Positions 17,514 through 26,341 of a stretch of 64,000 bases of DNA are shown here, piece after piece. The DNA comes from Alphaproteobacteria bacterium. Its GTDB lineage: Bacteria > Pseudomonadota > Alphaproteobacteria > Micropepsales > Micropepsaceae. Numbering within the stretch: the first letter of the stretch is position 1; each line of letters begins with the position of its first letter. The translations under genes were made by a program, and so were the position numbers. The notes beneath the pieces were generated by a model, which was not told the DNA's origin, ran no database searches, and worked only from the letters and a program-made list of their open reading frames with translations. The stretch spans positions 1 to 64,000 of the forward strand of contig JAGWJY010000007.1 of NCBI GenBank assembly GCA_028865545.1, read 5' to 3'.

Positions 17514-18134
17514 GTGTATCGTCCAAAAGCCTATGCGGTCGACGATGTGGAGGCGCTGCACGCGTTCATCCGTGGCCGTCCGTTCGCGACCATCGGCGTC
17601 GTGGTCGAGAGCCGGGTCGTGCTGGCCTATGCCCCCGTGGTACTGGATGCGAGCGGCGCTTTGGGCGCGGTGCGTTTCCATCTCGCCAAAAGCAATCCCG
17701 TCGCAGCCATTGCCGACGGTACGCCGATGCAGATTTCCTTTACCGGCCCCGATGCCTATGTCTCTCCCGACTGGTATGTGAGCCAAGGCCTGGTGCCGAC
17801 CTGGAACTATATGGCGGTGGAGGGCGAAGGCTGGGTGCGCGCGCTTCCGGAGGCGGATTTGCGGGCCTTGCTGGTCGATCTGTCTGCCGCACAGGAAAAG
17901 CAGCTATTGCCGAAGAAGCCCTGGACTGTCGATAAATTGTCCGCCGACCGTCTCGCGGCGCTCACCAATGCGGTCGTGGGCTTTTCGGTGGTGTTCGAGA
18001 AGCTCGAAGGCAAGTTCAAGGTGTCGCAGGACAAGTCGCAAGAAGATCGGTCTGGCGCCATCGCGGGCTTGGAAGCCCGCGGCGATCCGGCAAGCCTATC
18101 CGTGGCCGCCGCGATGCGGAAATGGGGACGTTGA
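17514..18134 (+). CDS. PaiB-family FMN-binding regulator-like protein
   Basis: A 206-residue protein that opens with the PaiB signature VYRPKAYAVDD. Later conserved segments include FHLAKSNPVA, DAYVSPDWY and VPTWNYMAVEGEG. The fold is an FMN-binding split barrel; Bacillus PaiB is described as a negative transcriptional regulator, but most proteobacterial members are uncharacterised. The GTG start directly follows the argC stop and the TGA overlaps the next ATG by one base, so argC-paiB-hydrolase form a tight unit. Confidence 0.88.
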   Translation: MYRPKAYAVDDVEALHAFIRGRPFATIGVVVESRVVLAYAPVVLDASGALGAVRFHLAKSNPVAAIADGTPMQISFTGPDAYVSPDWYVSQGLVPTWNYMAVEGEGWVRALPEADLRALLVDLSAAQEKQLLPKKPWTVDKLSADRLAALTNAVVGFSVVFEKLEGKFKVSQDKSQEDRSGAIAGLEARGDPASLSVAAAMRKWGR

Positions 18135-19324
18135 TGACAAGATATGGCGCTCTTTTCGCCGTGGTGTTTTGCGCACTCTGCACGCCGCCCGCCGCCCAGG
18201 CGTCGGACTATGTTCCACCGGTAGGCGACGGATGGGCCACGCGCGCCCCCGGCAAGGAAGGTTTCGATCCGGTCAAATTGAAAGCGGCCGTCGACTTCGC
18301 GGTGACGCATGAAACCAAACTTACGCCCGATCTTGACGGCGTAATCGACCAACGCGACCAGCGCATCACCATCCCCCTGCAATTCGCGCACGAACCGTTC
18401 TCAGATCCCATCGGGCCGTTGACGCCGCACGCGCCGGCGAACGGCATCATTATTCGGCATGGCTACATTGTGGCTGAGTGGGGCGATACGCATGCCGTCG
18501 ACATGACGCATTCGGCGACGAAGACGTTTCTGTCGTCTGTGGCCGGCGTGGCGTTCGACCGCCATCTGATCCGCAGCGTGAATGATCGCGTGATCGATTA
18601 CGTGCAGCCGACGCCAGATTTCATGCTGCCGCACAACCAGCCCATCACCTGGGATGAGATGCTGCGCCAGACCAGCGGCTGGGTAGGTACAATGTGGGGC
18701 AAGCCCTGGTGGGCCGACCGGCCGGGCAAAAATCCCTGGGACGAATTGGCCGCCGGGCCGCCGCCGGTCGGAACGCAATGGAAGTACTCGGACGTGCGCG
18801 TGAATGCGCTGGCCGATGCACTCACTTATCTCTGGAAGCGACCGCTCCCTGCCGTGCTCAAACAATATGTCATGGATCCAATCGGCGCTTCCGACACGTG
18901 GCATTGGGAAGGCTATTACAATTCCTGGGTTACGATCGAGGGCCAGCGCATCCAGGTGGTTCCGGGGGGCGGGCATTGGGGCGGCGGCATGTTCATCTCG
19001 GCGCGCGATCTGGCGCGGATGGGGCTGCTCGGACTCAACGACGGGCGTTGGGGCGACAGACAAATCCTCTCCGGGCAATGGGTAAAAATGGCACGGACGC
19101 CGACCGGCCCCAATCCCGGATACGGTTACATGAACTGGTTCCTGAATACGGACCAGAAGCTGTTTCCCGCCGCGCGCGCGGATTCAGTCGCCTTTATCGG
19201 CAACGGCGACAACATCATCTTCATCGACTACCAGCACGACGTGGTCGCCGTGGTACGCTGGATCGACGACAAGCAGAAAGCGGAATTCGTGCAGCTGCTG
19301 GAAGCGGCGATTACGAGGCCTTGA
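18134..19324 (+). CDS. Exported serine hydrolase, class C beta-lactamase family
   Basis: A 396-residue protein with a signal peptide (about 1-23, cleavage after PAAQA). The nucleophile motif SATK (SxxK) follows at about residue 125, and the Tyr motif YSDV at about 217 corresponds to YxN with Asp in place of Asn. A GGGHWGGGMFISARDLARMG segment is typical of this family of esterase/6-aminohexanoate hydrolase-like proteins. It probably acts in the periplasm on an ester or amide; substrate unknown. Its start overlaps the paiB stop and its 3' end overlaps convergent phaC by 14 bases. Confidence 0.88.
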   Translation: MTRYGALFAVVFCALCTPPAAQASDYVPPVGDGWATRAPGKEGFDPVKLKAAVDFAVTHETKLTPDLDGVIDQRDQRITIPLQFAHEPFSDPIGPLTPHAPANGIIIRHGYIVAEWGDTHAVDMTHSATKTFLSSVAGVAFDRHLIRSVNDRVIDYVQPTPDFMLPHNQPITWDEMLRQTSGWVGTMWGKPWWADRPGKNPWDELAAGPPPVGTQWKYSDVRVNALADALTYLWKRPLPAVLKQYVMDPIGASDTWHWEGYYNSWVTIEGQRIQVVPGGGHWGGGMFISARDLARMGLLGLNDGRWGDRQILSGQWVKMARTPTGPNPGYGYMNWFLNTDQKLFPAARADSVAFIGNGDNIIFIDYQHDVVAVVRWIDDKQKAEFVQLLEAAITRP

Positions 19325-21179
19325 CCCGTACATAGGTGCCAGGCGCGTCGCCGAGCACCTTCAGCTTGCCGTCGCCGGGCTTGCGGGCGGGGATTTTCGA
19401 TCCTGAGAGCTTCGACAGCCAAGCGTCCCAGTCGGGCCACCAGGAACCGGGATGTTCCTTGGCGCCCGCCTGCCACTCTTCGACCGTCGGCGGCAGTTTG
19501 TCGTTCGTCCAGTAATTGTATTTGCCGCCTGCCGGAGGATTGATGACGCCGGCGATATGTCCCGAGCCCGCGATGATGTAACGAACCGGCCCCTTGAACA
19601 GCTTGGTGGCTTTGTAGACGGAGACGAACGGCGCGATGTGATCTTCCCGGGCCGATTGCAGGTAGACCGGAATCTTGACCTTGGTCAGATCGAGCTGCAC
19701 GTCGCCGAATTTCATCTTGCCGAGCGCCAGCGCGTTGTCGCGGTAGCACTTGCCCAAATATTCCAGATGCATTTTTTCCGGCATGCGCGTGGTGTCGGAA
19801 TTCCAGTACAAGAGGTCGAACGGGGCCGGCGTCTTGCCGAGCAGATAGTTGCTGACGACGAACGACCAGATCAGGTCGTTGGCGCGCAGCATGTTGAAGG
19901 TGGTCGCCATCTTGCGGCCTTCCAGCACGCCGCCGTCGGCGTCCATCTGTTCCTTAAGGGCGTTGAGCTGGGCGTCGTCGATGAAAATCTTGAGATCGCC
20001 GGCTTCGCTGAAATCGACCTGCGCCGCCCAGAATGTGGCGGAGTGGATGCGGTCGTCGCCCGTCTTGGCCATATAAGAGAGTGTGGCGCCGAGCAGCGTG
20101 CCGCCAATGCAATATCCGACCACGTTGGGATCGCGCACGCCGGTCGCCTGTTCGACGGCGTCGAGCGCCTTGAAGATGCCTTCGCGCATGTAGTCTTCGA
20201 ACGACTTCTGCGCCAGCTTGCGATCGGGATTGACCCAGGACACGACGAACACCGTGTATCCCTGGCCGACCAGCCATTTGATGAACGAATTTTCCGGCCG
20301 CAGATCGAGGATGTAGAATTTGTTGATCCACGGCGGGAAGATCAGCAGCGGCCGTTCATGCACTTCGGCGGTGGTCGGCGTGAACTGCAGCAGTTCGAAC
20401 AATTCGCTGCGATAGACCACTTTGCCGGGCGTCAGCGCGATGTTCTCGCCGACCACGAAAGCATCGGCGCTCTGGCGGATCGCCAATTGCCCCTGGCCGC
20501 GCTCCAGATCGGCGAGCAGATTGTCGAGACCGCGCACCAGATTCTCACCGTTGGTCTGCATGGTGGTGCGTAGGACTTCGGGATTGGTCAGCACGAAATT
20601 GGTGGGCGCGACGGCATCGAGGAACTGCTTGGTGTAGAAATCGGCACGCCGGCGCATCGCCGGATCGAGCCCTTCGACATTGGCCACGGTGTTCTGCATC
20701 CAGTTGGCCGTCAGCAGGTAGGACTGCTTGATGAAGTCGAAGATCTGGTTTTCCTGCCAGTCCTTGTCGCGGAACCGCTTGTCGCCGGGCTTCGGCGTCA
20801 CGACGGCGGCGGGCGTGCCGCCAAGCATGCGTTGGGCCGCCGATTCCCAGAGCCCCATATAGTCGCGCCAGAGTTGGAACTGCGCTTCGACGATCGCGGC
20901 GGGATTGGCGGCCATGCCGTTCAGCAGCGCCATGAATGTGTCTGTCAGGTTGAGCGGGTCCCGCGGCGCATTGCCCTTGGCCGACTGACGCTTGACGAAA
21001 TCCGCCAGCAGCTTCTGTGATTGGGCACCGACTCGCATCATGTTGCGTACGAACTCGGCGCCGTCACCGATGGCGTAGGCGCTGTCCGGTGCTTTGGTGG
21101 CGCCGTCAGGTGTGCCGTGCGGGGGCGGCGAGTTGTCCTGCTGGGCTGTTTTGGCCGCTTTCTTCGCTGCTTTTGCCAT
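19311..21179 (-). CDS. phaC: Class I poly(3-hydroxyalkanoate) synthase
   Basis: A 622-residue enzyme that polymerises hydroxyacyl-CoA into polyester granules. The lipase-like box is GYCIGGT with catalytic Cys357; the Asp of the triad lies in SAREDHIAP and the His in IAGSGHIAGVINPP. The N-terminal region contains the class I segment around the WRDYMGLWESAAQRML helix. The length is typical for class I (about 570-630), and the first 35 residues are Lys/Ala-rich and variable. No phaA, phaB or phasin gene is adjacent. It converges with the serine hydrolase. Confidence 0.97.
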   Translation of the reverse strand: MAKAAKKAAKTAQQDNSPPPHGTPDGATKAPDSAYAIGDGAEFVRNMMRVGAQSQKLLADFVKRQSAKGNAPRDPLNLTDTFMALLNGMAANPAAIVEAQFQLWRDYMGLWESAAQRMLGGTPAAVVTPKPGDKRFRDKDWQENQIFDFIKQSYLLTANWMQNTVANVEGLDPAMRRRADFYTKQFLDAVAPTNFVLTNPEVLRTTMQTNGENLVRGLDNLLADLERGQGQLAIRQSADAFVVGENIALTPGKVVYRSELFELLQFTPTTAEVHERPLLIFPPWINKFYILDLRPENSFIKWLVGQGYTVFVVSWVNPDRKLAQKSFEDYMREGIFKALDAVEQATGVRDPNVVGYCIGGTLLGATLSYMAKTGDDRIHSATFWAAQVDFSEAGDLKIFIDDAQLNALKEQMDADGGVLEGRKMATTFNMLRANDLIWSFVVSNYLLGKTPAPFDLLYWNSDTTRMPEKMHLEYLGKCYRDNALALGKMKFGDVQLDLTKVKIPVYLQSAREDHIAPFVSVYKATKLFKGPVRYIIAGSGHIAGVINPPAGGKYNYWTNDKLPPTVEEWQAGAKEHPGSWWPDWDAWLSKLSGSKIPARKPGDGKLKVLGDAPGTYVRVKAS

Positions 21180-21370
21180 TTCCGTGTTTTACGGCCCCGC
21201 TTAAAAGGTGTTAGCTCGTGAGTGCACTGCAGCAATGTAATCATGGTCGGCAAGTTTGTCACAAGAATTCATGTGGTTGCGCGGCCATATATGCTTGGAT
21301 CGGGTAGCTGGGCCCTGTATATGGTTTATCGGGCTGGTGCCGCTGCGGCGCGGCTGAGGAGTGTGTGACG

Positions 21371-22675
21371 ATGCCGGGCTTTCACGCCACGAAAAAGGAC
21401 CTCTTGCGTTTGGCCGCGGTGTTCGCCGTAGCCGTGAACGCAAGTGCTTGTTCTAGCTTGCCGAGCGTGCCCGATTGGGTCGATCCGACGACCTGGCTCG
21501 GCGATGACTCGTCCAGCGCGGCGTCGGACAGCAACGGGCAGACGCCCGATCTGGCGAATCTGCCGGACAAGCCGGCGGCGGGTTCCAGCTCCGATGAACA
21601 GCAGCAGGTTGCCGATTCTCTGGCGGCTGACCGCGGCAATACGAAATACAGCGCGGACGCGTTGCGCGGAGGCACGGAGCCTGCGGCGGCGCCACCGCCG
21701 AATGTCGCGCCGGCGGATGCCGCCGCGGCGGCGCAGGAGGCGATGCCGGTCGCCCAAGAAAAGACCGCCAGCGCGGAAAACACTGAGGTCGCGCCACCCC
21801 CTAAGGTGCAGGTGGACCAATCCGTAGCGCGCGCGCCGTCGGGCGCGGCGATGCCTGGCACTTTGCCGGCCGTGCCGGGCGGAGCGCCCGCCGTCCAAGT
21901 CGCGACCGCCGCGCCGGTGGCGCAGGCGCCCGTTGCCCCGCCTCCGGGCGCGCAACCGGCCGTTCCACCGGGGCCCGCCGTACCGCAGCAGCAGATCGCC
22001 TCCATTGCGCCGTCCGACGCCGCGCTTGGCTTCAAGCCGTCCACGGCGCCGCCGCTCGATCCGTCGATCTCGCAGTTCGTGGCGCCGACCATCATCCAGC
22101 GTTACCAGGAGACGGCGGAGAACGCCGGCCTGTCGTCGGCCGCGCCGGTCAGGATGGCCGATGCGACGCCTACCAAGCGCACCAAATTGCACCGGCCTGT
22201 CGCCGCAAGCGAAGGTGAAGGCGGACCGGAGACGATGACCGGCGCCGTGGTAGCCAATCTGAACGCCATTGCACCGGCCATGAGCACGCCCAGCGTCTAT
22301 TCCAGTCCGCAGGGACTTCCAGCAGCGGCGGTCATCTTCTTCCCGGGCGACTCCGTCTATTTGAGTGCCGAAGGAAGGGCCGAGGTGCGGGCTGCGGTGG
22401 ATCAGTTCAAGTCCCATGGCGGGCAGGGCTTTATCCGCGTTGTCGGCCATTCTTCCAGCCGCACGCCCAACATGCCGATGGCGCGCCATCTCGAGGTGAT
22501 TTTCCAGAAGTCGCAGGAGCGCGCCAATGCGGTCGCCCAGGAAATCATCCGCGAGGGCGTTCCGGCCGGCAAGGTGCTGGTGGATGCTGTTGGCGACAGC
22601 CAGCCCGTCTATTACGAGTCGATGCCGAAAGGCGAAGACGGCAATCGGCGCGCGGAGATTTTCTTCCAGGGCTGA
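21371..22675 (+). CDS. OmpA-family lipoprotein with Pro/Ala-rich linker
   Basis: A 434-residue protein. The signal peptide ends in a lipobox-like VNASAC with Cys27. Residues about 60-230 are a Pro/Ala-rich linker. The C-terminal part (about 315-434) is an OmpA-like peptidoglycan-binding domain: IFFPGDSVYLSAEG, FIRVVGHSSSR and SQERANAVAQEIIREGV, ending with NRRAEIFF. It probably links the outer membrane to peptidoglycan. The ATG at 21371 was chosen with AGGAG nine bases upstream. It is divergent from phaC. Confidence 0.85.
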   Translation: MPGFHATKKDLLRLAAVFAVAVNASACSSLPSVPDWVDPTTWLGDDSSSAASDSNGQTPDLANLPDKPAAGSSSDEQQQVADSLAADRGNTKYSADALRGGTEPAAAPPPNVAPADAAAAAQEAMPVAQEKTASAENTEVAPPPKVQVDQSVARAPSGAAMPGTLPAVPGGAPAVQVATAAPVAQAPVAPPPGAQPAVPPGPAVPQQQIASIAPSDAALGFKPSTAPPLDPSISQFVAPTIIQRYQETAENAGLSSAAPVRMADATPTKRTKLHRPVAASEGEGGPETMTGAVVANLNAIAPAMSTPSVYSSPQGLPAAAVIFFPGDSVYLSAEGRAEVRAAVDQFKSHGGQGFIRVVGHSSSRTPNMPMARHLEVIFQKSQERANAVAQEIIREGVPAGKVLVDAVGDSQPVYYESMPKGEDGNRRAEIFFQG

Positions 22676-22816
22676 TGTCAGCCGGGCTGCGTCATGTTGA
22701 GGCGCGGCCGCTCCGTGACGCAAAAGCATGGCAAGAACCGGCTGAAAGCCATTGACGCCACGCTCAAACTGCCGTGATGCTGCGCATCTTGTGCATTGCG
22801 CTTGAAGGCTCCGACC

Positions 22817-24028
22817 ATGCAAGAGGAATTCCACCGCATAAAGCGGTTGCCGCCTTATATATTCGAGGAAGTAAACCGTCTTAAGGCGCACGCGCGTGCG
22901 GCCGGTGAGGACATCATCGATTTCGGCATGGGCAACCCGGATATGCCGACGCCGAAGCACATTGTCGACAAGCTGTGCGAGACGGCGCGCGATCCCAAAT
23001 CGAACCGTTATTCCGCTTCGCGGGGCATCAAGGGCCTCAGGCGGGCCATGGCGGCCTATTACAAGCGCCGTTTCGACGTGACGCTCGATCCAGACAGCGA
23101 GGTCATCGCGGCTCTCGGCTCAAAAGAAGGGTTTGCCAACCTTGCCGCGGCCATCACGGCACCGGGTGACGTGGTGCTGGTGCCGAATCCGGCTTATCCG
23201 ATCCACGCTTTCGGGTTCATCCTGGCGGGCGCGGCCATCCGCCATGTGCCGGCCACGGACCCCGAAACCTTCCTGAGCCGCCTGGGGAACGCCGTGCGCC
23301 ATTCCGTGCCGTCGCCGGTGGCGCTGGTGGTGAATTATCCGTCGAACCCGACGGCGCAGGTCGTCGATTTGGACTACTACAAAGAGATCGTGGCCTTTGC
23401 CAAAAAGCACGAAATCTGGATCCTGTCGGACCTGGCCTATGCCGACATCTACTTCGGCGACACGCCGCCGCCATCGATCCTGCAAGTGGACGGCGCCAAG
23501 GACATCGCAATCGAGTTTCAATCCCTGTCGAAGACCTATGCCATGCCGGGCTGGCGCATGGGCTTTGCCGCGGGCAACAAACGGCTGATCGGCGCATTGG
23601 CCCGCATCAAATCCTATCTGGACTATGGCGCTTTCACGCCCATTCAGGTGGCGGCAGCCGCGGCGCTGAACGGTCCGCAGGACTGTGTCGACGAAATCCG
23701 CGCCATCTACAAGGCGCGCCGCGATGTGCTGGTGGACAGCATGGGGCGCGCCGGATGGAACGTGCCGTCGCCACCAGCCTCGATGTTCGCCTGGGCGCCG
23801 GTTCCCGAACAGTATCGCGAGCATGGTTCGATGGAGTTCGCCAAGCAGCTTCTTATCCATGCCAAAGTGGCCGTTTCGCCCGGAATAGGCTTTGGCGAAT
23901 ACGGCGAGGGCTATGTCCGCATTGCGCTTGTCGAGAATGAGCATCGCATCCGGCAGGCGGCTCGCAACGTCAAGAAATTCCTTTCCTTGCGGGTCAATGA
24001 GCCGCCGGCGCTGGAACCGGCGAAATGA
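22817..24028 (+). CDS. Class I/II aminotransferase, AlaC / LL-DAP aminotransferase type
   Basis: A 403-residue PLP enzyme. The lysine that binds PLP is in SLSKTYAMPGWRMGF; VVNYPSNPTAQ and SDLAYADIYF are the typical cofactor-contact motifs. The N-terminus (FHRIKRLPPYIFEEVN) matches the group variously annotated as alanine (AlaC) or LL-diaminopimelate aminotransferases. Its position directly before hom, overlapping by four bases, suggests a role in amino-acid metabolism. The ATG at 22817 was chosen with AAGG eight bases upstream. Confidence 0.88.
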   Translation: MQEEFHRIKRLPPYIFEEVNRLKAHARAAGEDIIDFGMGNPDMPTPKHIVDKLCETARDPKSNRYSASRGIKGLRRAMAAYYKRRFDVTLDPDSEVIAALGSKEGFANLAAAITAPGDVVLVPNPAYPIHAFGFILAGAAIRHVPATDPETFLSRLGNAVRHSVPSPVALVVNYPSNPTAQVVDLDYYKEIVAFAKKHEIWILSDLAYADIYFGDTPPPSILQVDGAKDIAIEFQSLSKTYAMPGWRMGFAAGNKRLIGALARIKSYLDYGAFTPIQVAAAAALNGPQDCVDEIRAIYKARRDVLVDSMGRAGWNVPSPPASMFAWAPVPEQYREHGSMEFAKQLLIHAKVAVSPGIGFGEYGEGYVRIALVENEHRIRQAARNVKKFLSLRVNEPPALEPAK

Positions 24029-25308
24029 ACAAGCCACTCAAGATCGCGATCGCGGGTCTTGGTACGGTCGGCGGCGGTGTCATCAAGGCGATGCGGGCCG
24101 GCGACCGCGCGCTTGCCGATCGCGCCGGACGCCGGCTCGAGATCGTCGCGATGTGCGCGCGTGACAATGCCAAGGACCGCGGTTTCGAGATCACGAACTG
24201 GGCGAGCGATCCGAGTGCGCTCGTCAAGACGGACGCCGATGTGGTCGTGGAATTGATCGGCGGCGAGGACGGACCGGCATTGGCGCTCGTGCAACAGGCG
24301 CTCAAGGCCGGCAAGCACGTCGTCACCGCCAACAAGGCATTGCTCGCCCGTCACGGCGCCAAGCTCGCTTCGTTGGCGGAAGAAAAACGCCTCGCTCTGA
24401 AGTTCGAGGCGGCGGTCGCCGGCGGCATCCCGATCGTCAAGGCGTTGCGTGAGAGTCTGGTTACCTATGGCGTCGTGGCGGTGCGCGGCATTCTCAACGG
24501 CACTTGCAACTACATTTTGACGCAGATGGAGGCGACCGGGCGTCCGTTCGCCGACGTGCTCAAAGATGCACAGCAGCTTGGTTATGCCGAGGCCGATCCG
24601 ACATTGGATGTCGGGGGGGGCGATACGGCCCACAAACTCGCGCTTCTGGCAGGACTCGCATTCGGCACAGCGCCCGAACTCGACTCTATGGCGGTGCAAG
24701 GCATCGCCCATATCACTCCGGAAGACATCGGCTTTGCGCGCGAGTTCGGTTATCGCATCAAGCTCCTCGGCATCGCCAAAAAGACTCCGCGTGGAATCGA
24801 TCAACGCGTCGAACCGGCAATGGTCAGCGCCGGCACGCCGCTCGCGGATGTAAACGGCGCATTCAACGCCGTGATGGCTGACGCTGATGCCGCAGGCTCG
24901 TTCTTCTTCGAAGGGCGTGGCGCCGGCGAAGCACCAACTGCTAGCGCTGTCATTGCCGATATCGTTGACATTGCGCGCGGAAACATCGGACCTGTGTTCG
25001 GAATACCAGCACACTCGCTGGTATCGCTAACACCGACGCCCAGCGGTAGCGCTTCATCCGCATTTTATCTACGCTTCCAAGTGTTGGATGTCCCGGGCGT
25101 GTTGGCGGAGATCGCGGGGCATTTGGCAGAGTGGCGTGTTTCTATCGAAAGCATGATTCAACGCGGGCGAGCGCCCGGAGAGGCTGTATCGATCGTCATG
25201 ATTACGCATGAAACAACACATGCGGCGGTCGACAATGCGCTGAAGACGATTGCTGCGTCCGATAAAGTCATCGCGCCGCCCTGCATGATTCCTATGGAAG
25301 CGAAATAG
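24025..25308 (+). CDS. hom: Homoserine dehydrogenase
   Basis: A 427-residue NAD(P)H-dependent enzyme that reduces aspartate semialdehyde to homoserine for threonine and methionine synthesis. The Rossmann turn is GLGTVGGGV near residues 12-20; NGTCNYIL and a glycine-rich DVGGGDTAHKLALLA segment form the substrate-binding and catalytic core. The last 80 residues (from about YLRFQVLDVPGVLAEIA) are an ACT domain, indicating feedback control by an amino acid, usually threonine. The ATG overlaps the aminotransferase stop (ATGA). Confidence 0.97.
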   Translation: MNKPLKIAIAGLGTVGGGVIKAMRAGDRALADRAGRRLEIVAMCARDNAKDRGFEITNWASDPSALVKTDADVVVELIGGEDGPALALVQQALKAGKHVVTANKALLARHGAKLASLAEEKRLALKFEAAVAGGIPIVKALRESLVTYGVVAVRGILNGTCNYILTQMEATGRPFADVLKDAQQLGYAEADPTLDVGGGDTAHKLALLAGLAFGTAPELDSMAVQGIAHITPEDIGFAREFGYRIKLLGIAKKTPRGIDQRVEPAMVSAGTPLADVNGAFNAVMADADAAGSFFFEGRGAGEAPTASAVIADIVDIARGNIGPVFGIPAHSLVSLTPTPSGSASSAFYLRFQVLDVPGVLAEIAGHLAEWRVSIESMIQRGRAPGEAVSIVMITHETTHAAVDNALKTIAASDKVIAPPCMIPMEAK

Positions 25309-25336
25309 TTCCGCTTCGATCAATTCAGGAGAAATC

Positions 25337-26299
25337 ATGAGTAGTGGGCCTTTAGATCGCGCTTTCGCGTTGGAAGCCGTGCGCGTGACCGAAGCGGCGG
25401 CAATTGCCGCCGCGGAGCATATCGGACGCGGCGACGAACACGCCGCGGACCATGCGGCCGTGGAAGCGATGCGCAGAACTTTCAACTATCTGCCGATCGA
25501 TGGAACGGTCGTCATCGGCGAGGGCGAGCGCGACGAAGCGCCGATGCTCTACATCGGTGAAGAAGTCGGGTCCGGCGGCGTTGAGGTCGACATCGCACTC
25601 GATCCGCTTGAGGGTACGACGCTGACGGCCAAGGCGCTGCCGAACGCTCTGGCTGTCATGGCGATGGCCGAACCGGGGACGCTGCTCAACGCGCCCGATA
25701 CCTACATGGACAAGGTCGCGATCGGCGGCGGCTATCCGGAGGGCACCATCGACCTTGATGCAGAACCGGCGGAGAACATCCTGTCGCTCGCGAAGGCCAA
25801 GGGCGTGCACCCGCGGGAAATCACCTGCTGCATCATGGATCGTCCGCGTCACGAGAAGCATATTGCCTCAGTGCGCAGCGTCGGTGCTTCCGTTCACCTC
25901 ATCACCGACGGTGACGTGGCGGGCGTGATCGCGACCAGCGATCCGGCGACGGGAATCGACATCTATATCGGACGCGGCGGAGCGCCGGAGGGCGTGCTTG
26001 CGGCGTCGGCGCTGCGCTGTGTGGGCGGGCAGTTCCAGGCCAGGCTGTTCTTCAAGTCCGATGACGAGAAAAGGCGCGCGGCCAAGCTGGGAATCACGGA
26101 TTTCGACCGGAAATACACCCTGAAGGAGCTCGCCTCCGGTGACGTGATTTTTGCGGCCACCGGCGTTACGAACGGCACAATGCTTCAGGGCGTGCGTCGC
26201 ACGCAGGACTTCATCTTCACGCATAGTGTGGTAATGCGTTCATCGTCAGGCACCGTACGCTGGATCACGGCGCGACATGCCCGTAAACGCGGGCGTTGA
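25337..26299 (+). CDS. glpX: Class II fructose-1,6-bisphosphatase
   Basis: A 320-residue Mg/Mn-dependent phosphatase of gluconeogenesis. The metal-binding motifs are IGEGERDEAPM and ALDPLEGTT; HLITDGDVAG and GRGGAPEGVLAA follow. A good ribosome-binding site (AGGAG) lies eight bases before the ATG. The order aminotransferase-hom-glpX-recJ is common in alphaproteobacteria, with glpX 28 bases after hom. Confidence 0.97.
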   Translation: MSSGPLDRAFALEAVRVTEAAAIAAAEHIGRGDEHAADHAAVEAMRRTFNYLPIDGTVVIGEGERDEAPMLYIGEEVGSGGVEVDIALDPLEGTTLTAKALPNALAVMAMAEPGTLLNAPDTYMDKVAIGGGYPEGTIDLDAEPAENILSLAKAKGVHPREITCCIMDRPRHEKHIASVRSVGASVHLITDGDVAGVIATSDPATGIDIYIGRGGAPEGVLAASALRCVGGQFQARLFFKSDDEKRRAAKLGITDFDRKYTLKELASGDVIFAATGVTNGTMLQGVRRTQDFIFTHSVVMRSSSGTVRWITARHARKRGR

Positions 26300-26341
26300 G
26301 CAGCCAGCATACGAGCGTCTCTGGCGGAGGGCGCGAGACGT

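Noticed and set aside
21326-22960. A 544-codon open frame antisense to the OmpA lipoprotein gene
   Set aside because: Arg/Gly/His-rich low-complexity product mirroring the Pro/Ala linker on the other strand; no start signal.
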